Source of the DNA: Firmicutes bacterium UBA5500
GTDB lineage: Bacteria; Bacillota; UBA994; UBA5500
Direction: 5' to 3'
Length of the DNA stretch: 14,002 bases
NCBI GenBank assembly: GCA_002427055.1
Contig: DIPA01000113.1
Location: 3,100-17,101 of the forward strand
The notes below the pieces were generated by a model. It was not told where the DNA came from. It did no database searches and saw only the letters and a list, made by a program, of their open reading frames with translations. Of this stretch, positions 1 through 9,045 are shown piece after piece. The translations under genes were made by a program, and so were the position numbers. The first letter of the stretch is position 1. The number at the start of each line of letters is the position of its first letter.

Positions 1-174
1 ATACGTGGCATACACGTTACTACCAAGCTCCGTAAGTAACTCGCTTTTCTGCTCTTCCAGCTTAGCTATCTGGCCTTTGATCTTAGCTTGCTCCAGCATG
101 AGTGACGACTTTTCACTAACGGTTGATATGCCCTTATTGATGTTCTTCTTTACTCGACTAAAGAAATCTGCCAT
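1..174 (-). CDS. Small coiled-coil protein, N-terminal part (cut by window edge)
   Basis: The first 58 codons of a minus-strand gene whose remainder lies left of the window. It starts at the ATG at 174-172. An excellent Shine-Dalgarno sequence, AAAGGAGGAA, lies 6-7 bases upstream at about 181-190. The peptide begins MADFFSRVKKNINKGIS and continues with a Lys/Glu-rich helix (residues about 25-50, with KIKGQIAKLEEQKSELL) that should form a coiled coil. There is no signal peptide. Small Bacillota proteins that begin this way often end in a zinc-ribbon, but that part is not visible here, so the family is an inference. The function is unknown. Codon use, RBS and an upstream promoter-like box support a real gene rather than the plus-strand open frame that overlaps it. 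Confidence 0.72.
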   Translation of the reverse strand, partial: MADFFSRVKKNINKGISTVSEKSSLMLEQAKIKGQIAKLEEQKSELLTELGSNVYATY

Positions 175-211
175 AAACTATTCCTCCTTTTTGTTAGTCA
201 CGATTAAGCCT

Positions 212-220
212 ATTTTAGCA
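212..220 (-). promoter_or_regulatory. Possible extended -10 promoter for the leftmost gene
   Basis: On the minus strand the sequence reads TGCTAAAAT, an extended -10 element (TGn plus a five-of-six match to TATAAT). It lies about 38 bases before the ATG at 174, leaving a short leader that contains the RBS. There is no good -35 box at 16-18 bases, as expected for promoters that rely on the extended -10. Confidence 0.35.
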
Positions 221-347
221 CCCTTATGATTATTATTACTAATTCATTCGCTTTACCATTGGAAATTCCCTGCAGTTGCGTGAAAAAAACTTGCCAAAAC
301 AGCAAGGCATAGTACTTTTGAGCTACGTCTAGAGATCTGCTAGTGAG

Positions 348-385
348 AAAAAAGGATAGACTTCTAATTGCTCAAAAGCCTATCC
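348..385 (-). terminator. Intrinsic terminator of the ferritin-like gene
   Basis: On the minus strand the stem arms GGATAGGCTTTT and AGAAGTCTATCC pair over 12 bp with two G-U pairs. The loop is 8 bases and a run of six T follows (348-353 on the plus strand are all A). It starts 28 bases beyond the stop codon of the ferritin-like gene. An outer repeat GTGAGAA/TTCTCAC (343-349 and 399-405) could extend the base of the structure. Confidence 0.82.
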
Positions 386-412
386 CTCAAGTTTACTGTT
401 CTCACGAGTGAG

Positions 413-853
413 CTATTCTCCTGCTGCTTCCTGCAAAAGACCCTCTAAAGTCTTCAGGTGGTCGTGCTCATCGCTAAAGATTTGCTCCACCAATGCCCGG
501 GCCTCGGTGCCGAGGTAGCGCTCAGCGTATTGCACTGCTTTAGCTAACCCCTGGTCCTCCCCGTCATACAGTTGTCTAATAATATCTTGCTCATCCGCCT
601 TTACCATTGTTTTGACGCGACTCATCCATTCTGCCATGGAACCTGCCATACCGGCGCTTGTTACGGGTTCCCCGCCCTTCTGCTTGATGAATCGTGTTAA
701 TACCTGAGCATGCCGTTCATGATCTTCCTGAATGCTGCTTAAGCTCTTACGCAAGCCACCTACAGGCAGACTATTCGCCAGGCTATCGTAAACCCCGATA
801 GCCATATACTCACCCTTCAAGATCTTGTTTAGAACGTCGATCTCCTGCTCCAA
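413..853 (-). CDS. Ferritin-like (diiron four-helix) protein
   Basis: A soluble all-helical protein of 146 residues, the size of a single ferritin-like four-helix bundle. Likely metal ligands sit where the fold needs them: a Glu in helix 1 (GEYMAIGVYDSL), the cluster EDHERH at about residues 43-48, a Glu in helix 3 (GEDQGLAKAVQYAERY) and DEHDHLKTLE near residues 128-137. The family (rubrerythrin/DUF2383-like bundles) is generally tied to iron or peroxide handling; the substrate here is unknown. The start is a judgement: GTG at 862, ATG at 859 and TTG at 853 are all in frame. The only Shine-Dalgarno, GAGGTGAT (858-865), overlaps the first two and stands at the normal distance (8 bases after GAGG) only for the TTG. 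The gene lies downstream of pepT with a 72-base gap and has its own terminator. Confidence 0.85.
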   Translation of the reverse strand: MEQEIDVLNKILKGEYMAIGVYDSLANSLPVGGLRKSLSSIQEDHERHAQVLTRFIKQKGGEPVTSAGMAGSMAEWMSRVKTMVKADEQDIIRQLYDGEDQGLAKAVQYAERYLGTEARALVEQIFSDEHDHLKTLEGLLQEAAGE

Positions 854-925
854 TATCATCACCTCAAGTTATGGTGCCTATGAAGCAACGAATGCATACA
901 TTGACAGAAAGTTCGTCCCGCCGTC

Positions 926-2173
926 TTACGCTTTTGTTTCTTCAGCCCATAGTTGGGCCATATGAATAATCATCTCGACCGCCTTCTCCATCCACTCCAC
1001 TGATGCCCATTCGAGACGAGAATGAGCATTGGCACCTCCGGTAAATAGGTTGGGAGTAGGCAAACCCATGAAGGTCAACTGCGAGCCGTCAGTGCCGCCG
1101 CGCACTTGCTGCATAATCGGTTCAGTACCGGTGCGGCGAATGGCCTCTTGGGCGATCTGCACAACCTTGGGCCGATCCTTGAGAATCTCCTTCATGTTGC
1201 GGTAGCCGCCGGTGCGTTCTATTTCAACCTTACTTCCCGGATAGCGCCGCATTATGTCTTCTGCTAAGCTGGCCAGGATTTCGCCTTTTTTGGCCAACCC
1301 ATCAGACGTAAAGTCGCGGGCGAAAACCTTGAACTCCACACGCTCAAAACTTCCTTGCACAGCATCCGGATGGATAAAACCGAGCATACCATCTGTCGTC
1401 TCAGGACGCATATTGGCGGGAATTGCCCCTACAAATTCGCCAAGCAAATGCACCGCATTGATCATAGCGTTGCGGGCAGAGCCGGTGTGAGAACTAACCC
1501 CTGTGATAGTAATGAGGAAATTATCGGCATTAAAAGTCTCATCTTGCATGCCTCCATAGGTACCCCCATCTAGGGTGTAACCGACATCGGCCCCAAATGT
1601 CTCGACATTGAAGTTGTCGATACCACTACCGACTTCCTCATCAGGTGTAAAGGCTATTTTAATGGGTCCGTGTTTGATTTCCGGATGCTGCAACAGATAG
1701 CAGATAGCTTCCATGATCTCAGCAACACCGGCTTTATCGTCTGCCCCCAGCAAAGTACTACCATCTGTAGTAACAATAGTATGCCCCTTGGCCTCCAATA
1801 GCTTAGGGAAAGCTACCGGGCTAAGTACTTCGCCATTGGGAAGCTTGATGTCGCCACCATCATAATTTTCATGCACAAGAGGACGAACCCCGCGCCCCGG
1901 TACGCCGGGAACCGTATCTACGTGTGCCAAGAAACTGACCACAGGACAACCGGTTACACTTCCCGGTAAAGTTGCGGTTACGAAGCCATACTCATCTACC
2001 TTGGCATCGTTTAAGCCAAGCGTTTGTAATTCTTCACATAGTACTTTGGCAATAACCAGCTGTTCTGGGGTACTGGGGGTAGTTGTCTGCCCCGGTAATG
2101 AAGGCGAATCGATTTGCACGTAACGCAAGAACTTGGCTAATACGCCTTCTTTCAACAACTGCTCTTTAGTCAT
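926..2173 (-). CDS. pepT: Peptidase T (tripeptide aminopeptidase)
   Basis: A 415-residue cytoplasmic zinc exopeptidase of the M20B family that removes the N-terminal residue from tripeptides, in the final steps of peptide use. All landmarks are visible: HVDT with metal-binding His84 and catalytic Asp86, GADDKAG around Asp145, the catalytic/metal pair Glu179-Glu180 in PDEEVG, Asp202 in TLDGG, the dimerisation-domain motif SSHTGSARN (227-235), GGTDGS (359-364) and the last ligand His384 in GGANAHSRLEW. Most homologues have HG at this last place, and HS here is a mild variation. Length matches the family (about 405-415). The ATG at 2173-2171 has AAGGAGG eight bases upstream. No clear sigma-A promoter was found in the gap to the hsdR terminator, and no terminator follows, so read-through into the ferritin-like gene is possible. 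Confidence 0.96.
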   Translation of the reverse strand: MTKEQLLKEGVLAKFLRYVQIDSPSLPGQTTTPSTPEQLVIAKVLCEELQTLGLNDAKVDEYGFVTATLPGSVTGCPVVSFLAHVDTVPGVPGRGVRPLVHENYDGGDIKLPNGEVLSPVAFPKLLEAKGHTIVTTDGSTLLGADDKAGVAEIMEAICYLLQHPEIKHGPIKIAFTPDEEVGSGIDNFNVETFGADVGYTLDGGTYGGMQDETFNADNFLITITGVSSHTGSARNAMINAVHLLGEFVGAIPANMRPETTDGMLGFIHPDAVQGSFERVEFKVFARDFTSDGLAKKGEILASLAEDIMRRYPGSKVEIERTGGYRNMKEILKDRPKVVQIAQEAIRRTGTEPIMQQVRGGTDGSQLTFMGLPTPNLFTGGANAHSRLEWASVEWMEKAVEMIIHMAQLWAEETKA

Positions 2174-2272
2174 TTAGATGTCCTCCTTCTTCTTCACACG
2201 CCGCTAATATGGTTTGCCACTATCTCATTAACTATGTTTCTGTATCCAGGGCCCCTCTCCTGCACAAACAAA

Positions 2273-2311
2273 GAAAACACCTTGCTGGTTTTTGCCCAGC
2301 TAGGTGTTTTC
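2273..2311 (-). terminator. Terminator of the hsdMSR operon
   Basis: The arms GAAAACACC (2273-2281) and GGTGTTTTC (2303-2311) pair perfectly over 9 bp. An inner GCTGG/CCAGC helix closes a short loop. On the minus strand the stem is followed by TTTGTTTG, giving an intrinsic terminator 25 bases beyond the hsdR stop codon. It separates the restriction operon from pepT. Confidence 0.85.
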
Positions 2312-2335
2312 AAACCCTTCTGCTACCCGACTTGC

Positions 2336-5300
2336 TTAAGAAGCTGGCTGCTGGTATATGGGTGATGGCAAGCGTGGGTAAGCTCTACGAACATGCTGGA
2401 ACACGTAGTCCGCCTTCTGCTGGACTTCTTCCGGCGTATAGCTCTGGGGCAATCCCTTCCTGCCATCCCATAGATAGTCTCTGATGGCTATTAACACTGC
2501 ATCACGGGTGGATTCTTTATCCGTCCAATGGCTAATATTGAGCTTCTCTGCCTTTAAGGTGGCCAGTAAATCCTTAGCCACCTGCTTAATGTGCTTGATC
2601 TCCTTGGCAGTGAGGTCAGGTTTTGCTAGCAGATCAAAAACGGCTAGACTTTCCTCATCCAACCCTTCCCGCATCGCGCGCTGTTCCTCTTCCGTAAGAT
2701 CCTCGGCGAATTGCATTAACGCCTCGAAAGTGGCTTCAATAGTTTGCCTATCCTTCTCGCTATTATATGCGCTGACAATCTCTTCGTAATGGGCCTGATA
2801 GTTGGTGCGAAGCGGGTTCTGGCTCAGCAAGCGAGCTAGTTTCTGCTCAATAACATATTTAAGGTTTTGCACTGTAGTGCGCTTAGCTTGGGTGCGGGCG
2901 AATTCTTGACGCAAATGATCGAAGTTGATGGCGGATATATCGTAGAGCACACCACCCAATTTAGGATCTTGAATGGGCCGAATGCTGTCATCCACTACTT
3001 GCTGCAACTCACGGATAATATCACTAATGTCCGCTTGTTCGCGATCGTGTTCCAAACTACGGTAGATAATATTGATTGCATCATAGTCATGCCGATAGTC
3101 ATTGATCCCGGGCTCATTCAAGCAAGCCTTAAATTTACTAAATACTTGGCGACACATGATTTCGAAGCGCTTACGCGTCTCGTCATTTTCATTAGCGGCC
3201 TCCTTGGCTATCAAGATTGCAGCATTGCGTTCGAAACCGCTTGTCTGTAAGATTGTGTCTAGCGAAGCCCCCCTAGCTCTTAGAAAATCCCTTACTTGCT
3301 GAATACTCTCGGCCAACAAAGCGAGCAACTCTGCTATCGGCCGGGTGGGCTCATCTAGATTTCCACCGGCTGCCGGCCCATTGGCGAAAGTAGCTAGGGC
3401 TTGGCGTAAGTTCTTTAAGATGCCACAGTAATCAACAATTAGCCCGTTATCCTTCCCATCTGCCACACGATTGGCACGAGCAATAGCCTGCATTAGTGTA
3501 TGGGCTTTGAGTGGTTTATCTAAGTACAGAGTCCCTAAGCTAGGTACATCGAACCCTGTGAGCCACATTGCGCAAACAATGGCTACACGAAACTGGTGGT
3601 CCCCATTCTTGAAGGCCGTCTCAACATCAATCCGTTCGCCTGCGCTATCAACAAAGCCTTCTTTAATTAACTTACGGTGTGGAATAATGTCGAGCCCCCA
3701 CTTCATAAACTTCTCAGCTTCACCTTGTTCTTCACTTACGATAACAGCAATCTTGGTTGCCCGCATCCAGGCAAGATGCTGCTCGCTCTGCGCCCTCTCG
3801 TCTGCACCTACAACATGCTTCAGCTCGGCCTCCAAGCGTATAATGCGCCGCTCCCATTGCTCGCGGATCAGGTTATACATGCGCAGGCAGGTAACCTTAT
3901 CGATGCAAACTAGCATAGCCTTGCCCGTTTCCCAACCTGTCGAATAATGTTGCACAAAATCGGCGGCAATCTGCCGCAGCCTTTTTTTAGCAGTAAGCAC
4001 ATGGTATTCACGCCTCAGCTCGCGCTCGAGACGCTGCTCCACATCGATGCTGTCAGCTTCATACTGCTCTAGTCTCTCAGCTATGCGCTCATTCATTTCG
4101 TTAGTTGCAACACCTAGCTTGTCACCGCGAGCATCATAATAGAGTGGCACGGTGGCCTTATCCTCTACTGCCCGCTGGAAGCCGTAAGTAGACACATAAT
4201 CGCCAAACACCCTCCGAGTGATTTCATCGTCCTTAAAAAGCGGGGTGCCGGTAAATCCAATATAACTTGCGTTAGGTAAAGCATTACGCAGATTAAGTGC
4301 CAAACGGCCATATTGGCTGCGATGGGCCTCATCAGTGATCACAACTACATCATCACGTAAAGAGTACCCAACTTTCGGATCAACGTCGCGATTGAATTTA
4401 TGGATCAGGGTGAAAACGTAGGCCTTATGCTGACCTATTAGTTCCTCTAAGTGTTCCCCAGTGGCCGCCCGACAAGGATCGCGATCATTATCAACCAAGC
4501 CACAACCAGCAAAGGTCTGATAAATTTGTGTGTCTAGGTCGTCGCGATCAGTGCAGATAACAAAAGTGTAGTTACCACCCAATTTGCGGTGCACCTTACG
4601 CGTAAAAAATACTATTGAGTAACTCTTACCGGCACCTTGGGTATGCCAATAGACACCAAGCTTACCCTGTTGTTCCTTACTCCGCTCTAGTGATTTAATC
4701 GCCCTGTTGACACCTAAGAACTGTTGATTCTGCGCCAGTATCTTCGCTAGGCGACCAGATGAATCATCAAAGATCAAGAAGTTCTCGAAAAGATCCAAGA
4801 AATTATCTTTGCTGCACATACCCTTGAGCAAGGTTTCCATATCCACTTGGCCCGGCTCAGACTCATCTAAACGCTTCCAGGGGTAAAAATGCTTATAAGA
4901 ACTGGAAATAGTGCCGGCCTTTGCCTCGATGCCATCGGCTATAACAACAAAGGCATTATGATGAAATAGCTGTGGAATCTCCGATTTGTAATTAGTGAAG
5001 TTACGTTCATAGGCAGCTTGAATACCAACAGCAGGGCTCTTCAGTTCCATGAACAATAAGGGAATGCCATTAACAAAGCCAACGATATCAGCCCGACGCC
5101 GATAAACATCGCCCTGTATCCAAAACTCCCGCACACAAAGCCAGTGGTTGTTACCAGGATTATTAAAATCAAAGAGCCGCAGACGGTCCCGCACTAGTTC
5201 ACCTTTGCCATCACGGTAAGCCACCTGCACCCCATCTTTGCACAAAGCATACTTGTCTTGGTTAGTAGCTAGCAGTGTTTGGCTGGAGCTATATTCCCTT

Positions 5301-5530
5301 ATCTGGCGGATGGCCTCAGTGTAAGCAGATTCGGGCAATCCAGGGTTCAGTTTCTCTAGAGCAGCCCAAAGATACCCGGTGAGCACCACTTCACGCTCCG
5401 AATCCCGACCAAGCAACCCCTGGGGGCCATAGGTTTCAGCCAAGGCATTTACACATTCCCACCCAAGTTCATTCTGCAGGTAATCGGCGGTGGTTTGCTG
5501 TACCAAAGTATCTTCATTTAGACGGCTCAT
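2336..5530 (-). CDS. hsdR: Type I restriction enzyme, R (endonuclease/translocase) subunit
   Basis: A 1064-residue motor and nuclease subunit. In the HsdR2-M2-S complex it pumps DNA with ATP and cuts unmethylated DNA far from the recognition site. Domains in order: N-terminal PD-(D/E)xK nuclease with Asp148 (RRRADIVGF) and the Glu162-x-Lys164 pair in MELKSPA; helicase domain 1 with Walker A HTQGAGKS (Lys302), DEAH at 400-403 and motif III FTGTP (426-430); helicase domain 2 with the region FDVPSLGTLYLDKPL and motif VI QAIARANR (681-688); then a helical C-terminal region of the HindI-like R-subunit type. All catalytic residues are present and there is no frameshift, so it should be active. Its ATG overlaps the hsdS stop by 4 bp (ATGA), so translation is probably coupled. 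Length is normal for the family. Confidence 0.97.
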   Translation of the reverse strand: MSRLNEDTLVQQTTADYLQNELGWECVNALAETYGPQGLLGRDSEREVVLTGYLWAALEKLNPGLPESAYTEAIRQIREYSSSQTLLATNQDKYALCKDGVQVAYRDGKGELVRDRLRLFDFNNPGNNHWLCVREFWIQGDVYRRRADIVGFVNGIPLLFMELKSPAVGIQAAYERNFTNYKSEIPQLFHHNAFVVIADGIEAKAGTISSSYKHFYPWKRLDESEPGQVDMETLLKGMCSKDNFLDLFENFLIFDDSSGRLAKILAQNQQFLGVNRAIKSLERSKEQQGKLGVYWHTQGAGKSYSIVFFTRKVHRKLGGNYTFVICTDRDDLDTQIYQTFAGCGLVDNDRDPCRAATGEHLEELIGQHKAYVFTLIHKFNRDVDPKVGYSLRDDVVVITDEAHRSQYGRLALNLRNALPNASYIGFTGTPLFKDDEITRRVFGDYVSTYGFQRAVEDKATVPLYYDARGDKLGVATNEMNERIAERLEQYEADSIDVEQRLERELRREYHVLTAKKRLRQIAADFVQHYSTGWETGKAMLVCIDKVTCLRMYNLIREQWERRIIRLEAELKHVVGADERAQSEQHLAWMRATKIAVIVSEEQGEAEKFMKWGLDIIPHRKLIKEGFVDSAGERIDVETAFKNGDHQFRVAIVCAMWLTGFDVPSLGTLYLDKPLKAHTLMQAIARANRVADGKDNGLIVDYCGILKNLRQALATFANGPAAGGNLDEPTRPIAELLALLAESIQQVRDFLRARGASLDTILQTSGFERNAAILIAKEAANENDETRKRFEIMCRQVFSKFKACLNEPGINDYRHDYDAINIIYRSLEHDREQADISDIIRELQQVVDDSIRPIQDPKLGGVLYDISAINFDHLRQEFARTQAKRTTVQNLKYVIEQKLARLLSQNPLRTNYQAHYEEIVSAYNSEKDRQTIEATFEALMQFAEDLTEEEQRAMREGLDEESLAVFDLLAKPDLTAKEIKHIKQVAKDLLATLKAEKLNISHWTDKESTRDAVLIAIRDYLWDGRKGLPQSYTPEEVQQKADYVFQHVRRAYPRLPSPIYQQPAS

Positions 5531-6693
5531 ACACTGATCTCTCCATTCATGAGACGCGGGAGGAGGAGGTCGCGGGCTTGGGCGAGTTTTATGTTCATCT
5601 CCCGCAGATGTCCCATCTGCTCTAACAGGGCGAGTCCTAAGCCGGTAAATAATGTTATCAGCTTCTTGTTGGGGATTAGAATGTACTCATTTTTAAGGAA
5701 CTTAAAATGGCGTGCATAAAAGTAGTTAGATAAATCCAGAGCGTCAAGGGCGAAATATAAGTACTGTTGGCTGAGGCCTTTACACTTAGCATGAATCAAC
5801 TGAGTTCCATCTGCACCCGATGCAAACGGAAAATCAACATATTTCAGCACCCTTGTATGGTCACCAAACACAATTATTGGACTACCTATGTCGATTACTG
5901 CATCGTCATCGTCTGTATACCCCCCAATGAAATCCCTTGATTGATCTATACATGGTATACTTCCAAGCAAAAGGTAATCTTCTCTCTTTACTCTCTTCTT
6001 GCGTGGCACTGTAGTTATTATCGACTTGACTTGTGCCTTTTCCCACCCCTCAGGCACCCCATCTATCACCTTTACCTGCTCATGACCTGGGAAACGCAGG
6101 TCAACGAACCACTCCTTATAGATAAGGCGTGCTGCTTGTTCCAAAAGCTCAATGCGGCGGCGATTATTTTCAATGAGCTCGTCGTAGGCGAAAAGAACAT
6201 CTGCTATTTTGGTCTGCTTGTCCAAACTGATCATAGGAATACACACGTTCTCCATAATACTCGTATTCAGGTTCAGCATTGTTGTTCCAGTAGCGTTCCT
6301 CTCCAACCAATCCACTACGGAAGGCAAGCCAAGATAGTAATAGAGGAATCTTGCGGATAATTGGTTCCTTGGCACCTCAATCTTGATACAACCAGTTCCA
6401 CATAGGGCGCCCTCATCTTCAGATGTTATGTACGCTCTTTTGCTGATATCTCCTCGCCTAGGAAAGACTATGGAACCCTCGCTTAGAGTATGGCGACTAA
6501 GGGAACTCGCCTTACTCTCGGATATACGCGCGATTGATGTTTTCACGATTCTCCCATCGATAATATCCTTAGGCATAATAACAGGTATTCCTTCTGTGGT
6601 GTACTCTCTTTGGTGTAATTGAGAACCGAAGGGACCGGTCTGTACAACTCCTCCATGCATCTTGATAATCTCACCGAGGGTTAGGAAGTTCAT
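5527..6693 (-). CDS. hsdS: Type I restriction-modification specificity subunit
   Basis: A 388-residue subunit that recognises the bipartite DNA target for both methylation and cleavage. It has the classical two-repeat plan: target recognition domain 1 (about 1-155, with the signature QTGPFGSQLHQREY near 18-31 and PMISLDKQTKIADVL near 153-167), a central conserved helix (about 165-200, NNRRRIELLEQAARLIYKEWF), target recognition domain 2 (about 214-345, opening with VPEGWE) and a C-terminal conserved helix ending in LLLPRLMNGEIS. Recognition domains are hypervariable, so the target sequence cannot be read from the protein. The start codon overlaps the hsdM stop (ATGA) and the stop overlaps the hsdR start the same way. 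No second hsdS, inverted repeat or recombinase is nearby that would suggest specificity switching. Confidence 0.95.
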   Translation of the reverse strand: MNFLTLGEIIKMHGGVVQTGPFGSQLHQREYTTEGIPVIMPKDIIDGRIVKTSIARISESKASSLSRHTLSEGSIVFPRRGDISKRAYITSEDEGALCGTGCIKIEVPRNQLSARFLYYYLGLPSVVDWLERNATGTTMLNLNTSIMENVCIPMISLDKQTKIADVLFAYDELIENNRRRIELLEQAARLIYKEWFVDLRFPGHEQVKVIDGVPEGWEKAQVKSIITTVPRKKRVKREDYLLLGSIPCIDQSRDFIGGYTDDDDAVIDIGSPIIVFGDHTRVLKYVDFPFASGADGTQLIHAKCKGLSQQYLYFALDALDLSNYFYARHFKFLKNEYILIPNKKLITLFTGLGLALLEQMGHLREMNIKLAQARDLLLPRLMNGEISV

Positions 6694-8807
6694 ATCCCCA
6701 ACTCCTTGAAGTTCTGCGCAATCTTCGCCGCCAGCTCGGCTGCTTCAGCGTTAAGCCCTTCCAGCTCGATGTGAATGTCGCGCAAAGACTGCTCGAAATC
6801 GAAATCCTCATCTTCTTCGATGGGCGCTACACCTACGTAACGACCAGGGGTCAAGCTCCAATCATTAGCTGCCAGCTCTGTCTTATCGACTAGCTTCACT
6901 AAGCCGGGTACGTCCTGCAATTTGGCTTCTGGAAAGCGACTGGTTAGCCAATGCGCTTGCCGTTGGAAATACCGAACCTGCCTGAGCTGGGCAACAACCA
7001 GTTGGCGGGCTGCATCAGCAGCTTTAAGTGCTCGTGAAATATCGCGAGCAGGCCACAAGTTGCTAGCTTTGGCTTCTAGCTCAGTCTCACAAAGTTCGAT
7101 CAAACGGCTAATTGCTCGATAAAGTCCATCAGCCTGCTTGCCTAACGCGCTACTTAGCTCAGCGGTAGCGCCCAATTGCTCGACAAACATATTCAAACCG
7201 GCATTGCTACGCGCCCGCTTGGTCCAAGCGTTGGAGCTCAGCTGCACGTCATTACTAAAGGTAGAAATGCTTTGCTTGAATGCATTTAGCGCAGTACTGA
7301 GCTCTTGCCATGCTTCCTGGTAAACGGCTTGCTTCTGTACGGTCTTTAGGAAGGGCTGCAATAGCGCATTTAGCTGCGATATTGAAGTCAAATATCCTGC
7401 CAATAAATTGAGATCATGGCCTGTTGCATCGGTCTGCGCAAAACATGCTCTGCCCTCTACTAATGCCTGGTCTAAGTAACTAGCCACCAGATCTAAAAAC
7501 CGCTGTTCTTCCCCGCGATATAGCCAGACGATTGCTAGTAAATTCTGCAATTGCTCGGGACTGAAATCATAGATTTTGCGGGTTACCTTGCGATAAATAT
7601 TGCGGGCGTCGAGCATTAACACTTTGTCTCGATGGGCATCGGGCTTGTTCCGATTGAAAAACCAAAGCTCGCAAGGTACCGTCCTGGTGTAAAAGAAGTT
7701 AGAACGAATGGCAATCATAATGTCCACATCGCCCGTCTCAATCAGTTTCTGACGGACAGCAGCGTCACCCCCACTTGAACTTGAGGCCTGCGATGACATA
7801 ACAAAGCCTGCGCGCCCTTTATTATTCAGATAGCTATGGAAATAGCTAACCCAAATATAGTTGGCGTTTGACACTTTGCCTTGCTTGTTTATGCTTGGTA
7901 GACCGAATGGCAGGCGCTGCGTGTCGCTCTTTACCTTATCCGCATCGACCTCATCCACATTAAAAGGCGGATTAGCCATAACAAAATCGGCTTTATTTAC
8001 GAGAGCATGAGGGTCGTCGTAATAAGTAATGGCTTGTTGAATGTTGCCCTCCAATCCGTGCACCGCTAAATTCATCTTGGCTAAGCGAATAGTGGTAGGA
8101 TTCTTCTCCAGGCCGTAGAAAGTTAGCTGTTCGGCAGGATTGGCTTTAAGACGCTCCACGAAATGAGCACTCTGCACAAACATACCACCAGAGCCACAAG
8201 CTGGATCGAGCACAAGGCCGTGCTTCGGCTCTAGCACGTTAGCAATCAAAGAAACTAACGATACGGGCGTGAAAAATTCGCCCCCGTCATGAGCCTTCTG
8301 ATCGGCAAACTGGGTGAGAAAATACTCATAAATGCGTCCGAAGATATCGCCAGAAGCGCGCTTCAGCTCTTCCGGATTCAGGGTACGAAGTAGTTGCCCT
8401 AGTACCTCGTTGTCAAGCTCCTGGTATTCAGTTTTAGGTAACACGCCACGTAGTGTTTCGTAGTCCTGCTCAATCGATTCCATTGCATCGATGATGGTTT
8501 TGGCTCTGTCATCGCTGTCAGGCAGCGAGACCAGGTAATCAAACTGGGCTGTTTTCCGCAAATAGATGGCACTTTTCTGTGAAAAATCTTCCTTTGCTAA
8601 GGGGCGGGTCTGCCCACCACGCTTAGGCAATGAAGCTATAATTTCATCGCGAACGCTTAGATAACGGCTGTTGGCGTGTCGCAAGAAAATGAGCCCCATT
8701 ACGGGGATAAAGTATTCGTTACTAGCATAGCTAGAATTTGCTCGTAGGGTATCTGCTGCGCTCCAAAGACGTTTCTCAATAGCTTCTATATTCTCTAGCT
8801 GTGGCAT
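6690..8807 (-). CDS. hsdM: Type I restriction-modification DNA adenine methyltransferase subunit (long form)
   Basis: First gene of the operon. It transfers a methyl group from S-adenosylmethionine to N6 of adenine within the HsdS-defined target. An N-terminal helical HsdM domain (about 5-130) precedes the methyltransferase core, with EFFTP (177-181), the SAM-binding DPACGSGGMF (201-210) and the catalytic NPPF (279-282). At 705 residues it is about 200 longer than the classic EcoKI type. The extra C-terminal part (about 430-700) is helix-rich and carries LTPGRYVG at 652-659, a motif common at the C-terminus of type I M subunits, followed by an acidic stretch EEDEDFDFE and a coiled coil. It is therefore a recognised long subtype, not a fusion. 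The ATG at 8807-8805 has AGGAGG seven bases upstream. The active site is intact. Confidence 0.95.
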   Translation of the reverse strand: MPQLENIEAIEKRLWSAADTLRANSSYASNEYFIPVMGLIFLRHANSRYLSVRDEIIASLPKRGGQTRPLAKEDFSQKSAIYLRKTAQFDYLVSLPDSDDRAKTIIDAMESIEQDYETLRGVLPKTEYQELDNEVLGQLLRTLNPEELKRASGDIFGRIYEYFLTQFADQKAHDGGEFFTPVSLVSLIANVLEPKHGLVLDPACGSGGMFVQSAHFVERLKANPAEQLTFYGLEKNPTTIRLAKMNLAVHGLEGNIQQAITYYDDPHALVNKADFVMANPPFNVDEVDADKVKSDTQRLPFGLPSINKQGKVSNANYIWVSYFHSYLNNKGRAGFVMSSQASSSSGGDAAVRQKLIETGDVDIMIAIRSNFFYTRTVPCELWFFNRNKPDAHRDKVLMLDARNIYRKVTRKIYDFSPEQLQNLLAIVWLYRGEEQRFLDLVASYLDQALVEGRACFAQTDATGHDLNLLAGYLTSISQLNALLQPFLKTVQKQAVYQEAWQELSTALNAFKQSISTFSNDVQLSSNAWTKRARSNAGLNMFVEQLGATAELSSALGKQADGLYRAISRLIELCETELEAKASNLWPARDISRALKAADAARQLVVAQLRQVRYFQRQAHWLTSRFPEAKLQDVPGLVKLVDKTELAANDWSLTPGRYVGVAPIEEDEDFDFEQSLRDIHIELEGLNAEAAELAAKIAQNFKELGI

Positions 8808-9045
8808 ATAGTGCCTCCTGATTATGTACTACTTCCTTTGTTCTGTTTGTACGGTCAAAAGTCCTGCATGAATAGAGATTACAGCAAGTCGACCAATTTT
8901 TGATCGAGATAATGCCGCATAGAGTTAGGGGAACATCAACCATAACAATGGCAATGTTTATTTTCAGCTTGCAAAACTTCACTAATGTTATCCAAGTGTG
9001 ATAATATATTTATGTAATATTTTTTAAGCGCTATGGGGGAAGATT
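8808..9045. promoter_or_regulatory. Divergent intergenic region between hsdM and the DUF3800 gene
   Basis: A 238-base AT-rich gap that must hold the promoters of the restriction operon (minus) and of the DUF3800 gene (plus). Visible elements are an imperfect palindrome at 8889-8907 (TCGA ends, seven of nine pairs matching around a central T), a candidate plus-strand promoter with TTCACT at 8978-8983 and GATAAT at 9000-9005, and a run of AT-rich sequence to 9030. No convincing minus-strand -35/-10 pair was found. A minus-strand open frame at 8776-8982 was judged spurious. Confidence 0.45.
8889..8907. promoter_or_regulatory. Imperfect palindrome, possible operator
   Basis: TCGACCAAT and TTTGATCGA flank a central T and match as an inverted repeat at seven of nine positions. 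It lies 82 bases upstream of the hsdM start and 139 upstream of the DUF3800 start, a suitable place for a regulator of restriction gene expression. No regulator gene is adjacent, so the role is a guess. Confidence 0.25.

Noticed and set aside
5..229. Plus-strand open frame at the left edge
   Set aside because: Lies opposite a minus-strand gene with a strong Shine-Dalgarno and typical codon use; no ribosome binding site of its own.
5527..6693. Phase-variable specificity gene
   Set aside because: No second hsdS, no inverted repeats and no recombinase in the window; no simple-sequence tract in the operon.
8776..8982. Minus-strand 68-codon frame upstream of hsdM
   Set aside because: Overlaps the hsdM start in another frame, has no ribosome binding site, and covers the area where promoters are expected.
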